The notes: generated by a model from the sequence alone, not told the origin. A DNA stretch of 64,000 nt from Setophaga petechia (GCA_024362935.1 JANCRA010000008.1:33574557-33638556), one strand, 5' to 3'; shown: positions 51,131-64,000, counted from the first letter of the stretch. Translations and numbers: made by a program.

Positions 51131-53187
51131 ACATTTTTTTAGCATCTGGGTATTTTCAGGGTCTCTGAAAAACATCTCTGCCTTCTTGTATGCCAACTAC
51201 TGTCCTTCATTTATTATAGTTTACAAAGTTGATCTTGAATGAGGTTATTTTGCTAAAAACTACAGTTAGATTTAGCACCACTCTGAGGAAGTGAAAGGCT
51301 CTAGATAGCTCAGGATGTACTTTTTTTTTTTCCTTCAAGGGTTTAATCTGGAAAGAATGACATTGATTGTCAGTAGAGTTGTATGGTTGAAGCAGAAATT
51401 ACATTAGACTAAGTTTCAGGTGAAAGGACAATACAAATATGCAATAGAAATGTTACTGATGGTGTAAAGAAAGAACAAATAGAAATGTTTCAGTATGAAA
51501 ACATCAGTGAAAATGGTGAAAGAAGAGATAACAGATGTGTTGGTGGCATCTAGATCAAAAGATTACATATGTAATGATGTATAAAAAAAGATTACAGTAA
51601 CAACTGTACATAGGCACTTGAAAGTTGGAGTTGTAAGCCTTTTGTTTATTTTTAAACCTCTCAACTGTGAAATAATGTCCAAAGAGAACTGTAAAAATAT
51701 ATCACACTCGCCTACCCATTACGAAAATTTTTTGACAATATCAAAAAGTCAGAATGTATTGTTACAGCTAAATGAGGGAGGACACCCATCTACAAATGTA
51801 ATTGCTGTTAAAATTACTTCATTATATATATAATAAAATCTTCATTGTGAGTGAATTTGCTACATCATTTGTTGCAAGTTATTTGGCTTTGTTGTTTGTC
51901 AGGTTTTGTACCTTGAAACAGTCATTAATTCCCATCATGGGAAAAGAGAAACAGGAGAGATTTTACATAGTTGGATAGGGACTCTGTGAAATAACAGTGT
52001 GGGTGATGATTTTTTTTCCCTGATTCCAGATCATCCTGAAGTTTAGTTAGAATTTATTGATGGCCTTGGTCTAGACTATTTTTGCCAAATCTTGAGACTG
52101 CTCTCCAGCAGCGCCTACCTTCAGTACACCATGTGGGTTGTAATAACAAGTACTTTTGTGGTTACCTTTGTGTAGTTTAGTGGTAAGGAGAGGAAGAAGT
52201 GCTTCACCAGAATTTTTTCCCCTAATCTTTTTGTTCTTTGAGTACTGTAGCTCCATTTACCTTCCTGCTGTTCTATTTAGTATGCCATGGATGTCCCAGC
52301 TGCTCTACTTCTCCTGTCCTTAAGATATGAGACAGGGAAAAAAGGGAATATATGACAGCCACACAGTGACCTTCCTGTCAATGGAAAGGGGCAGAGGGCT
52401 GGGGCAACCAGAAGTGAATGCCTGGTAGAAATAATTAGCAGATCTGTAAAATCTGTCTGATCCCTGCAGAGACAGGCATGGTGCTTTGGTGCTTCAGAGA
52501 GTGTTTATTTTAGACACCAACAAACATGTCTTGCCACTCTTGACATGTGTTTTGTCTTATTCCATAAATACCCTGAGAAAGGGGCACTCTGAATTACTAG
52601 ACTAGAAAATAGGACAGCAAAATTTGTATTTATGTAGTTTGGAGTACTCCTGGTAGTTCCCAAGCTAAGAAAAATCAATTGTTGAGAAACTCACAAAATT
52701 TTTTTTTTGTTATTGTTTTAATTGTTGTTTGTAAAGACCTTATTAGAAGCTAGCGAAACCCAAAGTTTGCACTTGTTTGTCTGAGGGATGCATATTCTAA
52801 TTTGTTTGGCAGCTCTGTTAATTGCTGTCTAAAACAAGCAATATGACAGAAAAATTTTCTGAAATCTGTGCTTTGAACAGCTATCACCTTAACAAAAACT
52901 CCTACTGTGATTCCAAGACATGTGGATGTAATAATTTGCACTGAGGTTTCTGCACCTGCTTAGCTGTCACTGTGTTGACAAAAGAATGGGAGTGAAGGCT
53001 GCTCCTGTGCATTCCTGTGGCTGCTTATTTATTCTGTTTTTATAACATGAGGGCTAACAGCAAACAACCCATGGTAAATATTTTTAAGTAGTGTGGATAA
53101 ACATAGATGATGGTGATTGTGGCAGAAAGCATATCTGTGGAAAATGTGCCTCATTACTTAATTAGGAAGATTGTTTTCTTTTTCTAG

Positions 53188-53301
53188 GATGCTGTGCTGA
53201 ATTCTGCTGTTACAAGGAGCAATGCCTTTATATTAAAATGTCCCTGCACCCTTGTTGTCTGCTTTGAAGATCCATTCAAAAATTTATGCATGCTTCAATA
53301 A
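53188..53301 (+). other. Candidate terminal exon (unproven)
   Basis: A strong acceptor (gattgttttctttttctag) is followed by a frame of 37 codons to a TAA. The peptide begins DAVLNSAVTRSNAFILK and contains a cysteine-rich middle (KCPCTLVVC). A second frame over the same bases is also open for about 25 codons and is cysteine-rich, which argues that either could be chance. No AATAAA lies close downstream. The interval could instead be a conserved regulatory element, given the TAATTA-type motif just before it. I do not recognise the peptide. Confidence 0.15.
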
Positions 53302-53995
53302 CACTTGATTTTTATTTCTGTGAAGAAAGCATAAACTTGCGAAGCACTGTAAGTCTATGCTTTTAATTCAAAAACCCCTTGACCAGTTTTTTTTAACCTT
53401 TCCAAAAGCATGCTTTGATTGTTGAAAGAATAAATCTGGCAGTTTCAGCCAAAGCTGTAAATGTGTTCCAACAAAAGGTTCTGTAAAAGAAAGCAGTTAT
53501 AAAGCACAGCATTGCATCTGCTTCTACACGGTAAAATTATAGTGAAACAACAGTGGATCCTTGCCCACTCTTCTGCTCAGCTTGGTAAGAATCTTGGCCA
53601 GATGGAGAGTTCTCAGACAGAAAGAGGAAGGCTTGCATTAAATTATGCTTGACTGACACAATAGGTAATATGTGATAAAAATTTCTGGTATGATGCTAAT
53701 AGAGAGGGAAAATAAGCTTATACCAAGAATAAGGAAACCTTGCCTAGTAACTGTGTCTATTGCTTTTACAAGAAAAACGATGTTACTGCATTAAGTTCAG
53801 GACCTAATGATTCTGGAGTTTTCCTCCAAGCTATTTGGTGAACCAAGTTAGTGAGTTCACGTTTAGTTCATCTGAATCAAGCATCAAGTTAAAGCATCTG
53901 AATCTTATACTTATGTTGATTTTTTTTTTCTGATTGAGAATCCACATTTACGCTTTGGAGTGAGGTGGATTTATTTTTCCTTACAGTGAGGATTC

Positions 53996-54046
53996 CCAAG
54001 ACCTCTCTGTGATCCTTCCAACCTGGATTGTATGACTCTGTCTATA
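53996..54046 (+). mobile_element. CR1 3' tail scrap
   Basis: The order acctctctgtgatccttcca, acctggattgtatgactctg matches the last 40-50 bases of avian CR1, including a decayed ATTCTATG tail. The rest of the element is absent, so this is either a very short insertion or a heavily decayed old copy. Confidence 0.5.
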
Positions 54047-54959
54047 AATTCTAGGAAAGGTTTTACTGGGAGGAACAATTTGATAGTTAATTTTAAAACA
54101 GAAGGTTAGGAACAAACCCAAAAAGTTTTATATATAATGTTATCTGTCCTGTCTCCTGTGCCTGGACTTGCCTGCAAGGTTTAATGTCTCTTGTATTCCA
54201 GCAAAGTCTGTGTGTGTCCCTACGGTGTGTAGTCCACCAGGAAGGACTGGGTTGTGTTTTCTTCCTGTTCCTCTCAGAAATGCCTTGGTTTCTTTACAGT
54301 GCTATAGACTTTTTCCATCCTTAGGCTCATACTCTACCTTTTCCCATCTCAAACTCAGTGTGCCTCATCCTGATCTAAAAAGCTTTTATCTCTTAGCATC
54401 CTCTGTAGAGTAGAAGTAATTTATTATTCCGTCATGAGGGTTTTCTGTGATTCTATCTCTCCCATTTTGAGTGGATAATAGTTTCAAGCTAAGAAACAAA
54501 ACAGATTATGTTCGTTGTATTGACTCCTCATGCAATTTCTATACTCTAAAGATAGAGGTCTTAATTAAATTTTACACTTTTTCCATATGTAGGAAGCCTT
54601 AATTGGCCTTTGTAACGTATTTTAGAATGCATGAAATGCAGCTCATTATATATCATAAATGTATTAAAAGATCTTAAAATGTCACAAGAGAGGCAGAGGA
54701 AGGACTTGATATTGAGGGAAGTACTGCAATACAGATGGTCTCATTCCTAAAAGGATATCACATGTATTAGGCTGTTTCATCCTGTCTTTTTTCTTTTGCC
54801 TTATGTACATTAAGGTTTCTTTTTCAAGTCTCTTCAGAATATTCTCTCTATCTCAGCTGGTGAGTGCACATGGTCTTCATTGCAAGGGATAGGGCAGTAG
54901 GGAAAAGCATATATTTGCAAAACATCCTTTCATTTTAATGACCTGTGGTGTCTGCTCCT

Positions 54960-54999
54960 GATCCAGATGATCCCAGTATGATCCAGATGATCACACTTT
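54960..54999. repeat. 20-bp tandem duplication
   Basis: The unit gatccagatgatcccagtat is followed directly by gatccagatgatcacacttt. The first 13 bases are identical. It lies about 100 bp from a second short duplication at 55081-55110. Confidence 0.85.
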
Positions 55000-55080
55000 T
55001 GGTCTCAGACCAGATTTCTGCACCTGATATTTGCTGTAAAGCCAAACTTACTTTTAACAATAGATGCACAGTTGAGTGTC

Positions 55081-55110
55081 TGTAATAGTGATGCATGTGT
55101 AATAGTGATG
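55081..55110. repeat. 13-bp direct repeat, 17-bp period
   Basis: tgtaatagtgatg occurs twice, at 55081-55093 and 55098-55110, separated by catg. The copies are identical, which suggests a recent slippage event. Confidence 0.9.
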
Positions 55111-58100
55111 AGGTTGTTTGAAATTACATTTAATGCAGTTGAGATATTTAACCTTGCATCACTGACAAATTTTAAAGGATCTAGGGTAATGGTGCTTGCA
55201 AAATCTTCTGGACAATAATGGACACACTGGGCAAGAACATAACTAACTATAGGAAAGTAATGTAATTGCATCTCCTGCCTTGCTCTTGTATTTGCTTAAA
55301 TGGGTAATTTTCGCCAAAGGCTTTAACTGTTGGCAGCTGAAATCAAGTACATTGTGGGGAATCCTGCACCACCTTATAAATGAATATTTGAAGTCAGTGA
55401 CAAGCAAGCCTGCAAGGTTAAAAGAAGCAGAGATTGCTACAGAGCCAGCCTCAGATTAAATATTCTCTAGGTTTAATATTTTGTTTGCTCCTGAATAATC
55501 AACTCATAAGTAACCACATTGTGGTGCTCTGTTAGGAGTCCTTTTAGTTGGCACTGGTTTTCATATCATAATATAATTGATAGCTTCTTTTGTCAGAAAT
55601 CACTAGGCAGCCAAATAAACAATATGTCCTTCTGTCTGTTCAGGAGTAGTGTAATGTTCAGAAATATTGATCCCTCATGCCAGATAAAGCTTTAATGAGG
55701 ATAATAGCAAATGAACCAAAAGCTGCTTCAACATGTCTCATCTATTACACGAAGAATTATAAAGTTAGTACCATATTGACCTTCTTGTGACATGCTAAAA
55801 GTTACTGCTGCTAGTGCTGTTTAGTATTTTCAAATAGCTGCTCTTCATGGGGAGAAGAAAAGGAAAATATTTAGCTTTTTCATTACTGGTTTACTTTTTA
55901 TTGATCTATGCAGATTTAAATGTGAATACTCAGCGATAAGACATCAAAGTTGTCTCAACAGAGGATGGCAAAAGCATCTTGTTGGCCAAAATTTTCTGAT
56001 TATGGAGATTTTGGCAGCTTTTGGTTTGTCACCTGCCTTCTTGCTTCCTTTCCCTCCTTTAATTCCTAATTAAGTAAATGCTTGACCTATAGCAGTGTTC
56101 TAGACTTAGTGCAGGAGACTGTCAGAAATCCTCTGAGTTCACTGCTCATTCTTAAAACTCCTCTCACTGAACTTCAATTTCCACTTAAATTCTATTCAGT
56201 TATGGAGAGCTTATTTCATGCTAATTATGAATTTTAAAAATTCCATCTGGAGCGAATAATATAGAATGACTGATTAAAAGTGAAAAGATTAAAAGACCCT
56301 CCATGAATTAACTGCATTTAAAAATTAAAATATATCATCATCTGGGTTTTGACTGTGCCAAAAGAACATCTAATAAAAACTAGTAAAATGTAATTTGGTA
56401 CATTTTTTAAACATAAGTAGCTTTGAAACAGTAAGTAGATGAATAAGCTGCTAATGGACATTATTCTCAACTCATTGCATGGTTTGTATTAGTGTTATCT
56501 AGAGTCCTGCACTGATACTGAATGCAGCAAAGAATCTTTAATTGTGCCTTTGCTGCTAAAGAAAGGAATGGCCTTGGAGGATCAGTGCTTACACTGCTCA
56601 TCAGCATGTTGGTTCCTGCCAACTAGCACTCTTCCAGCTGCTGCCTGGGCACAGTCCTTGTGAGTTGTTTCCAGCATGAAGCTGGGCTGTGGCTATTTTG
56701 GGATGTTTTGAGCAGAGGACAGTGAGCCATGTAGGTATACACTAAGCTGTTCTGTTCTGCTTGGCTCCTAAGGGGAGTCCAGTGTCTCTTATATTCAGCA
56801 GAGTGGCAGTAACCTTTGTGTTACAGGGTCTTCTTCACAGCCTTTAAAAAGACTTATTGGAATTAACTGGTAAACTAAAAATCTTTGTGCACATCTCTTT
56901 TTTTTATTTTATTTGAACACTTAATAAGTCACTTGAAGGAAGATAATGCAGAACAACAAGTTGTCAGATTTTAGAAACTTCCTTATATATTTTTATGTTT
57001 TTGAATTTGGCTTAGATTCATATCTGGTTTTATCAAAAATTCCAAATTCAATTCAATAAGGCTCTTGATTCTTTGCTGTCATTAATCCTTTTCTCCTCAC
57101 GTATCCCCACATCTATCAAAATCCTCCAGTGGCAGTATACCTTAAATTACATATGCAGGGCCCTGCAAAACAATCTGGATTCTGAAAAGACTAAAGCCAG
57201 TGAGATGGACAACATAAATCAAAGTTTAGGGTCAGATTACAAAACTGTTTATGAAAATTTTTTTCTTTTTGACTCAGTATTTACACTGAGATATGAGTCA
57301 TTATTAATTTTAAATGTGTCTGATTTCTTTTCTCCCTTAAACTGAGTCTTTTGTGCTGGCCAAGGCCATGGGCTGTTACTAAAATGAGAGTTCAGAAAAC
57401 TGCTTCTGAAGTTTCACAGATAAAGACAGTTTTTCATATATCAATACTGTCAGTAGAAACCCATGGAGCCAAGCTTGCACAAAGCATTACCTTTGAACTT
57501 GAAATAGCTAATTGGTAAAGTCTGAAAATAAACCTTGGCTCTGCAGTTTACTTGACTTCCCAGTAAAGATCGTTCTGCTGCAAATGCTGAACAAACATCT
57601 AGGAAATGGAACGTGTTAAAATCTTCCTAGCTCTTCGAGTCTGTGTTTAGGTTTATTTATTTATTTCTAATTCTGCTTAGCACCTTGCTCCTTGCAATTT
57701 CTGGCTTATTTTCAGTGGTAGCTTTTCAACTGGGTGTGTTTGCATGGGAATTTTACTAGGATTAGTTCTGAATGATATAGATATACTGTCTGGAATTTAG
57801 TTTCAAGTAGATCTGAGACAACAGCATGGATTTGGCCATTATTGATGTCAGAATTTTAGCTGGGATGTTTAAGGATACACACAAGCGCATAGTTACCTCT
57901 GAAATTTATATTTTTAAATTTTTTTTTGTTTTAAACAGCAGTGAAACTTTTTGTGTCTAAGTGGCATAAGTGATTTTGTTTTTGTAATGGTATCTCTAAA
58001 GAGTCTAACTATATGATACCAAAAGCAGTAAACCCCAGAGAGTGATTGTTTGATTGTAGCCAATTTTGCTCTCCAATTTGAGAAAAACCAATCTATACTG

Positions 58101-59415
58101 TGCTTTGTAGATAAATATTGGCATAAAAGTTCTTACAATACTTTCTTGATAAAATTCTCATTGGTGTATGCATTATTCTGGTTGGTTTTTTTTTTATGAA
58201 GGAAAAAATGCATCAAACTGAGCTTCGCACATTAAGCTTTTGAACAGTCTTTTGTGCAGTTTGTATCTTAACATAAAAATCTGAATGAAATAACATGCTT
58301 GTGTGGACTGTAGAGGTGTAAAAGCACAACTATTACATTATTGCTTTAAATGAAACATAAACCTCTCAGCTACAGTGATATAGGATTTAATCCTGCATAG
58401 GTACTATGTGCAGGCTTAGTTTTATTAAAATCTACTGATAAGGCTTTTTGTTACACATTTTTTTTGGTGAATATACAGTTGGTAAAATGTTTCACAAAAA
58501 TAAAGTCCGTTTCTTTGAAACAGGAGCTTTATTTGTGACTTTAGTTTGGAATTAATGGATTGTTCTAGCTGGAGACTTCTCTGAAGTAATGCCCCTCTAA
58601 AAATCAGTAATATTTACTTCAGTTGAACCAACAAGACACTTCTGGACAACTTCCTACTAAGTTGAGCTTCTTTATGATAACTTTCCTGTGTTAATCTCAG
58701 ACATCTCATGTTGATTTTCCAGTTATAACTTAGCAAAAAAACATGTAATACCAGTAGCAAGTGACAGTCCTCTGCTGCACTGATGGAGAAACACGTCTTG
58801 ATATACCCAAGGCAATCCCCATGGAAATTTGAGATTGTAATAGAACAGAAGGGAGCAACAAAAAATGTATTATATTAAATGAAATTATTTAGAATATCCT
58901 TAAGGCTATTTACAGCATTTGAGAGAGAGATAAATCTCAAAGGCAACAGTTTCTGAAGGATAACAGTCAGACTAATTTTTTTCTGTATTGAAATTTCATA
59001 TTATGAAATGCAATCCAAGTTTGTGGAGAAAAGCCGTGGTGTTCTGAGAAATCTTCAAGAATGTAGAAAATGTTAAATTAAACCGTTTTTTCTTGTGTTA
59101 TTACCCAATGGGAACTGAGTATTCACGGTACTGTAGGAGTTGAAGTCATTTTTAGAAAAGAATATAATCTCTTCTGAAACTAAAACACTCTCTCAAGTGA
59201 TGCCACGAGAAAAGAACTGTGAAACTTGAAGGTTGCTTTTTTTTCCCCCTCTGATTTTATGAACTTTATTTTAAAGATGAAGGATGTATTTAGTAGACTC
59301 TGAAGTGAGAGGAAGCCAAGTTTGATAACATATTGTGAAGGGACACCACTTCTCCTGCTCCATGACACTTTAAACTGGGTCTTCAGTGACAGATGTATAT
59401 TTTTAATAATTCTGA

Positions 59416-59823
59416 GAACCAGATCATAACAATTTGAGTTCTAAATTGAAAGATGCTTTCGTCCCAGTTGCCAGATTACTAGATGAAAACCTAAGCAAGC
59501 CACTTTTCATAGCATTTAGACCATTTGATCTTCATAGTTATCCAAATATAGGCACAGGCAGTCTTTCAGAAATCACGTCTGAGACACCCAGAAGTGATGA
59601 GAGGTTAAGGGATGAGACTTCCTTTTCAGTTGAGAAAATCATATCTGTAATACTTCAAAACATTTTGGAATCTATTGAAAAGCTGGTGAAAATTAGGTGC
59701 CATTCCTTACATCCTACTTACTTTCCTCTGTGGGGAGTTATGTTGCTGTTTTGCAAGGTTATTCTTTACTGGATTGTACTTTGTGTAAAGCACAGAAATA
59801 AGGTTTACATCTTAAATACTTAA
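59416..59823 (+). other. Protein-like open frame with amphipathic helix
   Basis: This 136-codon stop-free stretch lies between a TGA at 59413 and a TAA at 59824. It has no ATG near its start and no strong acceptor, so a start cannot be chosen. The first 90 or so residues have balanced, hydrophilic composition; the last 40 are hydrophobic and look like translated intron. Residues encoded at 59629-59688 (VEKIISVILQNILESIEKLV) form a regular amphipathic helix. Its first 12 residues fit the consensus for PKA regulatory-subunit anchoring helices of AKAPs. A weak donor, CTG|gtgaaa, follows at 59686. It could be a decayed exon or pseudogene piece of an AKAP-like or sperm fibrous-sheath type protein, or pure chance. 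I do not recognise a specific gene. Confidence 0.2.
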
Positions 59824-61822
59824 ATGTTACATGTTAAATACTTGATCATCATTCTTTCCACAAAGAAAAGCAGTCATGGTATTATGGTCTTGTCATATTT
59901 TAATTTCTGTTGATGGTGCCAAAGAGATGGCATTTTTCAGGATGAAAAGTCCCATGTAAGTGGTATTTCTTTAACCATTGTCCCAGCTGTGTGTTTGCAG
60001 CTTATCTTAATTCTAATGATATTCAAATAGCTAAATTTCTGTTGACATAAAGAGCGTCTATATTTCTTTTGTTTATTGCAGAGATATTGATTTTTATTGG
60101 TCTAGGTACCTATCAACCTTTTTTGTAGTTGGAGACAGTAGATACATTCTCCCATCACCCACAGAAGCCTATTTCAAAACTTCTTATTTCAGTCTGTGAA
60201 AGAAGGAAATAATGTGTGTATGAAGGGAAAGAATCTTGCTTCAAAACCAGGAGGCATTTGTCAGTCCTTGAATATTGGGCTTTGACATTGTCAGTGTCAC
60301 TAAAACTATGAGAAATGTTTTTATTAAGTATTGACCTCACTCATAGTGAAGCCTGTACTCAAACTCACCTTTTGCTATCAGCAGTTGTACTAGTGCAAGA
60401 GAACTTCTGGACAAACATTCCCATCAACCAGGCATGAGATGAAGAAGTGCCACTGAGGGGCTGGAGATAAGAAGATTCCACTGGTGCCTCCTCATATCCT
60501 TAGAAAGTCAGCTGTAAAATTGGGGTCTCAGAGCTTTGGAGTTGTGATGATAAGGTAGGCAAAGGTAGGTAAAAAAGGCAGTGAGACCTGAGAAGCAGTG
60601 GAAACAAGTAAGAACAGGGACACACGTGAGGACATGAGCAACTTGGGGTCTCTAGGAGAGCAGATGATGTTGGGGGCAGGGGAGCTGCAGAAGTTGGCTG
60701 GGATCCCTGAAGCCAGCCTTGGTGGTCAGCTGCTGGTGCAGTCATTGCCATGGACACCACTTCTCTGCAGGCACAGGAAAGGGCAGGGGAGAAATTGGCT
60801 ACCTGGGAAAAGCAGTAAACATCTTCCTAGCTCTGAGATCAAAGGATTTCCAGCTTCTGGATAAGAGGAGGAAGGGAAAATTGGCTTTGCTGCTAGGAGG
60901 TTTGATAGATCAGACTACCTCTTATCAGCAATAGCAGCTTTGTGACTTGTTTACTGAGAAAAGAGCCTTTCCAAAGAAAGTGGCTGCCACTGGAGCATTT
61001 CTCTGCAGGTCCCTAGCAGTTCTGAAAATTCATGGATTATGAAAACTGCTAAGGTCTGAACACACAATACAAAACATAAATTTAACGTATTTTAAAAAGC
61101 CTGTCATGATTTATTTTCTTCTGTGTTTTCTTACAGTGAAGTGACACTGCATTAAATCTTATTTTAATGTTCTGGAATGCAAAAAGTACTTGTCAGCATT
61201 ATTTTTTTCTTTTGCTGTGTGCACAATATGTTTTAGAAATACATTGTCTCGAAATGTGGGGGATTTGCAAATATTAAAAGCTTAAGCTTTTATTTATTTT
61301 AGTTTTAGAAAAGATTGTTAGCACCTCATAGCAATGTCTGAGCATAAGTGTAGCAGGGCAGAAAAGGGAAAGTACCTGCTATAGTAAATTAGTAGAAGAG
61401 GAAAGTCTCTGCTTATCCATTTGTCAGTTTAAAGGCTGTAAAAGAGGAATTACAGCAACACTGTGGCTGGGCCAAGTTCATGTGGTGTGACCTCAAACTG
61501 TGCAAATGGGTCGGAATATAAAATTCAGAGGTTTTAATAAACAATGCCATTACCATATACATATTAATTTGTGTGCAAAGACACAACCAATTTATAGAAA
61601 TTTGTATGTGCAGTTGGCAAAAACCAGATGAATATATGGCTGTATTCTCATGTCCTATGAACAGCTGATATTTCTCTTCTATCAAATGCTTTTCTTCTAT
61701 TGTTTTTATAGAGGTTTGTTTTTTCAACCTATTTGCATATGAATGTGTTTTGTAGGATTCCTGCTCTTATGAAACTAATATATAAAACTTTAGAAGTTTT
61801 TGTTCTACTTTTATGGAAAAGT

Positions 61823-61838
61823 AAAAAAAAAAAAAAAA
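61823..61838. repeat. Poly(A) tract, 16 bases
   Basis: An uninterrupted run of 16 A preceded by ttatggaaaagt. No retrocopy is recognised upstream, and no target duplication is visible. Confidence 0.9.
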
Positions 61839-64000
61839 GGTATTAATTATGTGGGTGAAATTGTGTTTAAGAGTTAACCCTGGCCATGCAATGTATTCAG
61901 TCCCTTTTCTAATCACCAAAAGGCAGTTTCCTGCAATTTTTTGCAGCAGGAGCAATTTTAAAACTGACTGTGCTCTCCCAGCATGGAATGGTGGTATCTG
62001 CTAAGGGGATGGGGGTGTAACATACAGAGGGTTTTTTTTTCCCATGAAACTAAAAACAGAACCAAAATGCTTTTCTTTGTCTTTAGAGGAGATGAAGTAT
62101 CAGAATAATCAACAGGTAACATAATGAAAATGTTTAAGATGACATGCAGTTAGCAGCAAGGATTCAGTTCTTGATATTGGCAAAAGTGCGAAGCATTTGG
62201 TACAAATATTAACTTATGTAAACTTGCTCCCTTATGTGTGTTTAATATGTAAATATGGGGTTGGGTTTGGTTTGGTTTTTTTGCTATTGGAATACTAAGA
62301 AACAGCAGGAATGAGCCATAACTGGGACAATGTATGGGGCCATGACCAGTGCAGGATATCTACTACAGCAGAGGCAACTGGAAGCAGGAGAGGTTCAGTT
62401 TCTATCATGAAGTAATTTAAGGAATTCTAAAAGCAAGTAAGAATTGCAAGATGGGGTCCATATCTTAGTTCTGTTTGTACAGTGTAATGTGTAGAGCTGC
62501 TTTAAAGATGGCCATACAGATTTATGAGAAAGCATTAAGAAAAAAAATATTTTGACATGTTTTTGAAAAATTTCTATCACTCCAATTTGGGAGTTGTGGA
62601 AATATGACCATTGTATTGCAGAATCTAACGATTTACAGCTGCAAGAATGCAAGAGCAAACTTTTCATCTTTAAAACTGTTCTGCAAAAATATGTAGTCTT
62701 ATTCTGTTGTGTGCTTGGTAATGATGAGAACGACCCCCCTGTTAGTAAGTCAGACTCTTGTCAGAACAACTTTTTACAGAAGCAAAATGAAATCCCTAAA
62801 GTAGAAATTCAAGTCCCGTATTATTGTCAAGGATTTGCTGATGGTTCTGGTGAATTGTGCTTTCCTGCAGCCTGCATGTCCTTATCCGTCCTCTGAAGTG
62901 AGGAACCTGGTGTGCCACTGGTTCTTGAGGATACATTCAGAAGGCCTCCCCTTTATACATTGCACCTTGGCCAAATGCTCTGTGCTACTTTACTCAATAA
63001 GAGGACAGAAACAGATTTGCAGAAGGCACTGTGCTTGGTTATAGAGTAAGCAATAAAAATAGCTTTATCCTAAATTCAGACCCTTTTAGTTATTCAGTTA
63101 TAGACAATAGCATGAATTTTCCTGAGGAGAAGGTTAATGGGATAAAGATATGACTTGCATGCCTGATTTTGAAGGAGTGCTTTGTATCCAAGGAATAATT
63201 TATTGCCATATAAAATTTGTTACCTTATGGCTGCTGAGGCCAACATGTTTTCCCAAACATGGGAAAAAACCTTTACAGAATTGCGAAGTTTAAAAGTTTT
63301 TGTTGTCTGTTTTTATCTATATTATACAATTGAATTCTGACATGCAGGCATGGTGCATTTTTTCTGTAGAAAGCTTGGAAAATATCTGGTAGAGAGAGAA
63401 CAAAATCTCTTTGTGTTTTCTCCAAGTGGCCATGATAAGGACACCTCTGAAGATTTGCTTAATTGTGCTCCTGCTCCTTCCTGGCAGAGTGAGTGTAACA
63501 GATCCTTGAATGATTGCTGTTGTGTTGCTATCTCGGAGCCCTTCAGCTTCTCACTGACATTCTTTTGCATTTGCTGCACCTAGGCTGTTTCTTCAGCTGT
63601 CATGCTTGTCAGTAATAACACAGGGCAAAGATATATGCGAGGGAAAACATGGGCAAATGACACTGCTGTAGAGCTGCTGAACAAATTGTCTTGTCATTCA
63701 CTTGGATGTGTATGAACATACATATGCACTGCCTTCCCATTTACTTTAAGGTATGACGCCCTTATAGCAGAGCTTAAGTTGTTCTGCATACATCAGACCA
63801 TTATTCTTGTAGTATCCCTGCACTCTAGTATCATCCTGACTTTGCAGATGGATGTAACCTGAATTTTCAGAATGTGTGTTGTCCTAGGGTATGTATAAAA
63901 TTTGTAACTGAAAGGGGAGGTTAAAAAAGTAGCTGCCTGCATGCTGCTTTTGTACTTCAACCATTTAGTATGAATAGCTGGATTTTCCCCAGTATTCTTA

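Larger units (their letters stand above)
51131..64000. other. Unique AT-rich DNA
   Basis: Contains a possible CR1 scrap at 53996-54046, two neighbouring short tandem duplications near 55 kb, a poly(A) run at 61823-61838 and a protein-like frame at 59416-59823, all listed separately. The stretch 55330-56290 and the stretch 53020-53360 have the texture of conserved non-coding DNA. The segment 60600-60870 is purine-rich and GC-richer, with no recognisable exon. No other gene or RNA is seen. Confidence 0.4.

Noticed and set aside
60598..60934. Overlapping frames of 86-88 codons in purine-rich DNA
   Set aside because: Frames on both strands arise from biased composition; there is no recognisable protein and no convincing splice sites.
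1..64000. CRISPR arrays, operons, integrases or other bacterial or phage systems
   Set aside because: The sequence is vertebrate nuclear DNA with avian repeats. No regularly spaced repeats or prokaryotic gene organisation is present.

Overview
This window looks like nuclear DNA from a bird, probably a neoavian such as a songbird. The clearest evidence is four good CR1 LINE 3' ends, which end in the ATTCTATGATTCTATG-like tail and carry typical avian CR1 3' text. There are also several solo LTRs of the kind that begin TGTCCTGGTTT-like and end AACCACAACA-like in bird genomes. The sequence is AT-rich, CpG-poor and sparsely populated with repeats. It has no bacterial organisation: no operons, no Shine-Dalgarno-led genes and no long open frames (the longest stop-free frames are about 130-160 codons, roughly what chance allows).

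I found no protein-coding gene that I can name, and no tRNA, rRNA, snRNA or recognisable miRNA gene. The window reads as a gene desert or the inside of a very long intron.

Layout: 1-6.6 kb is unique DNA with a CR1 end at 2.55 kb and a possible small exon at 5.6 kb. At 6.62-6.92 kb is the only clear CpG-dense patch, holding a near-consensus CTCF core. 7-24 kb is mostly unique, with a CR1 at 12.05 kb, a 35-bp palindrome at 14.7 kb and an LTR at 16.0 kb. 24.3-25.2 kb holds a CR1 and, 200 bp later, a minus-strand LTR. 25-35 kb is unique DNA with homopolymer tracts, an LTR end at 31.2 kb and a near-complete solo LTR at 34.77-35.32 kb. 35-51 kb is AT-rich with small hairpins and tandem duplications, a possible hAT-type DNA transposon relic at 43.8-44.2 kb, a SOX-dimer-like palindrome at 47.4 kb and a minus-strand CR1 at 50.55-51.13 kb. 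51-64 kb is AT-rich, with homeodomain-type TAAT clusters, two adjacent 20-bp duplications and one protein-like open frame at 59.4-59.8 kb that contains an amphipathic helix.

No genes can be shown to work together here. The most useful leads are the CpG/CTCF patch, the paired LTRs sharing a promoter-like motif, the SOX-like palindrome, the possible hAT relic and a handful of unproven exon candidates. I did not find convincing evidence of a new biological system.
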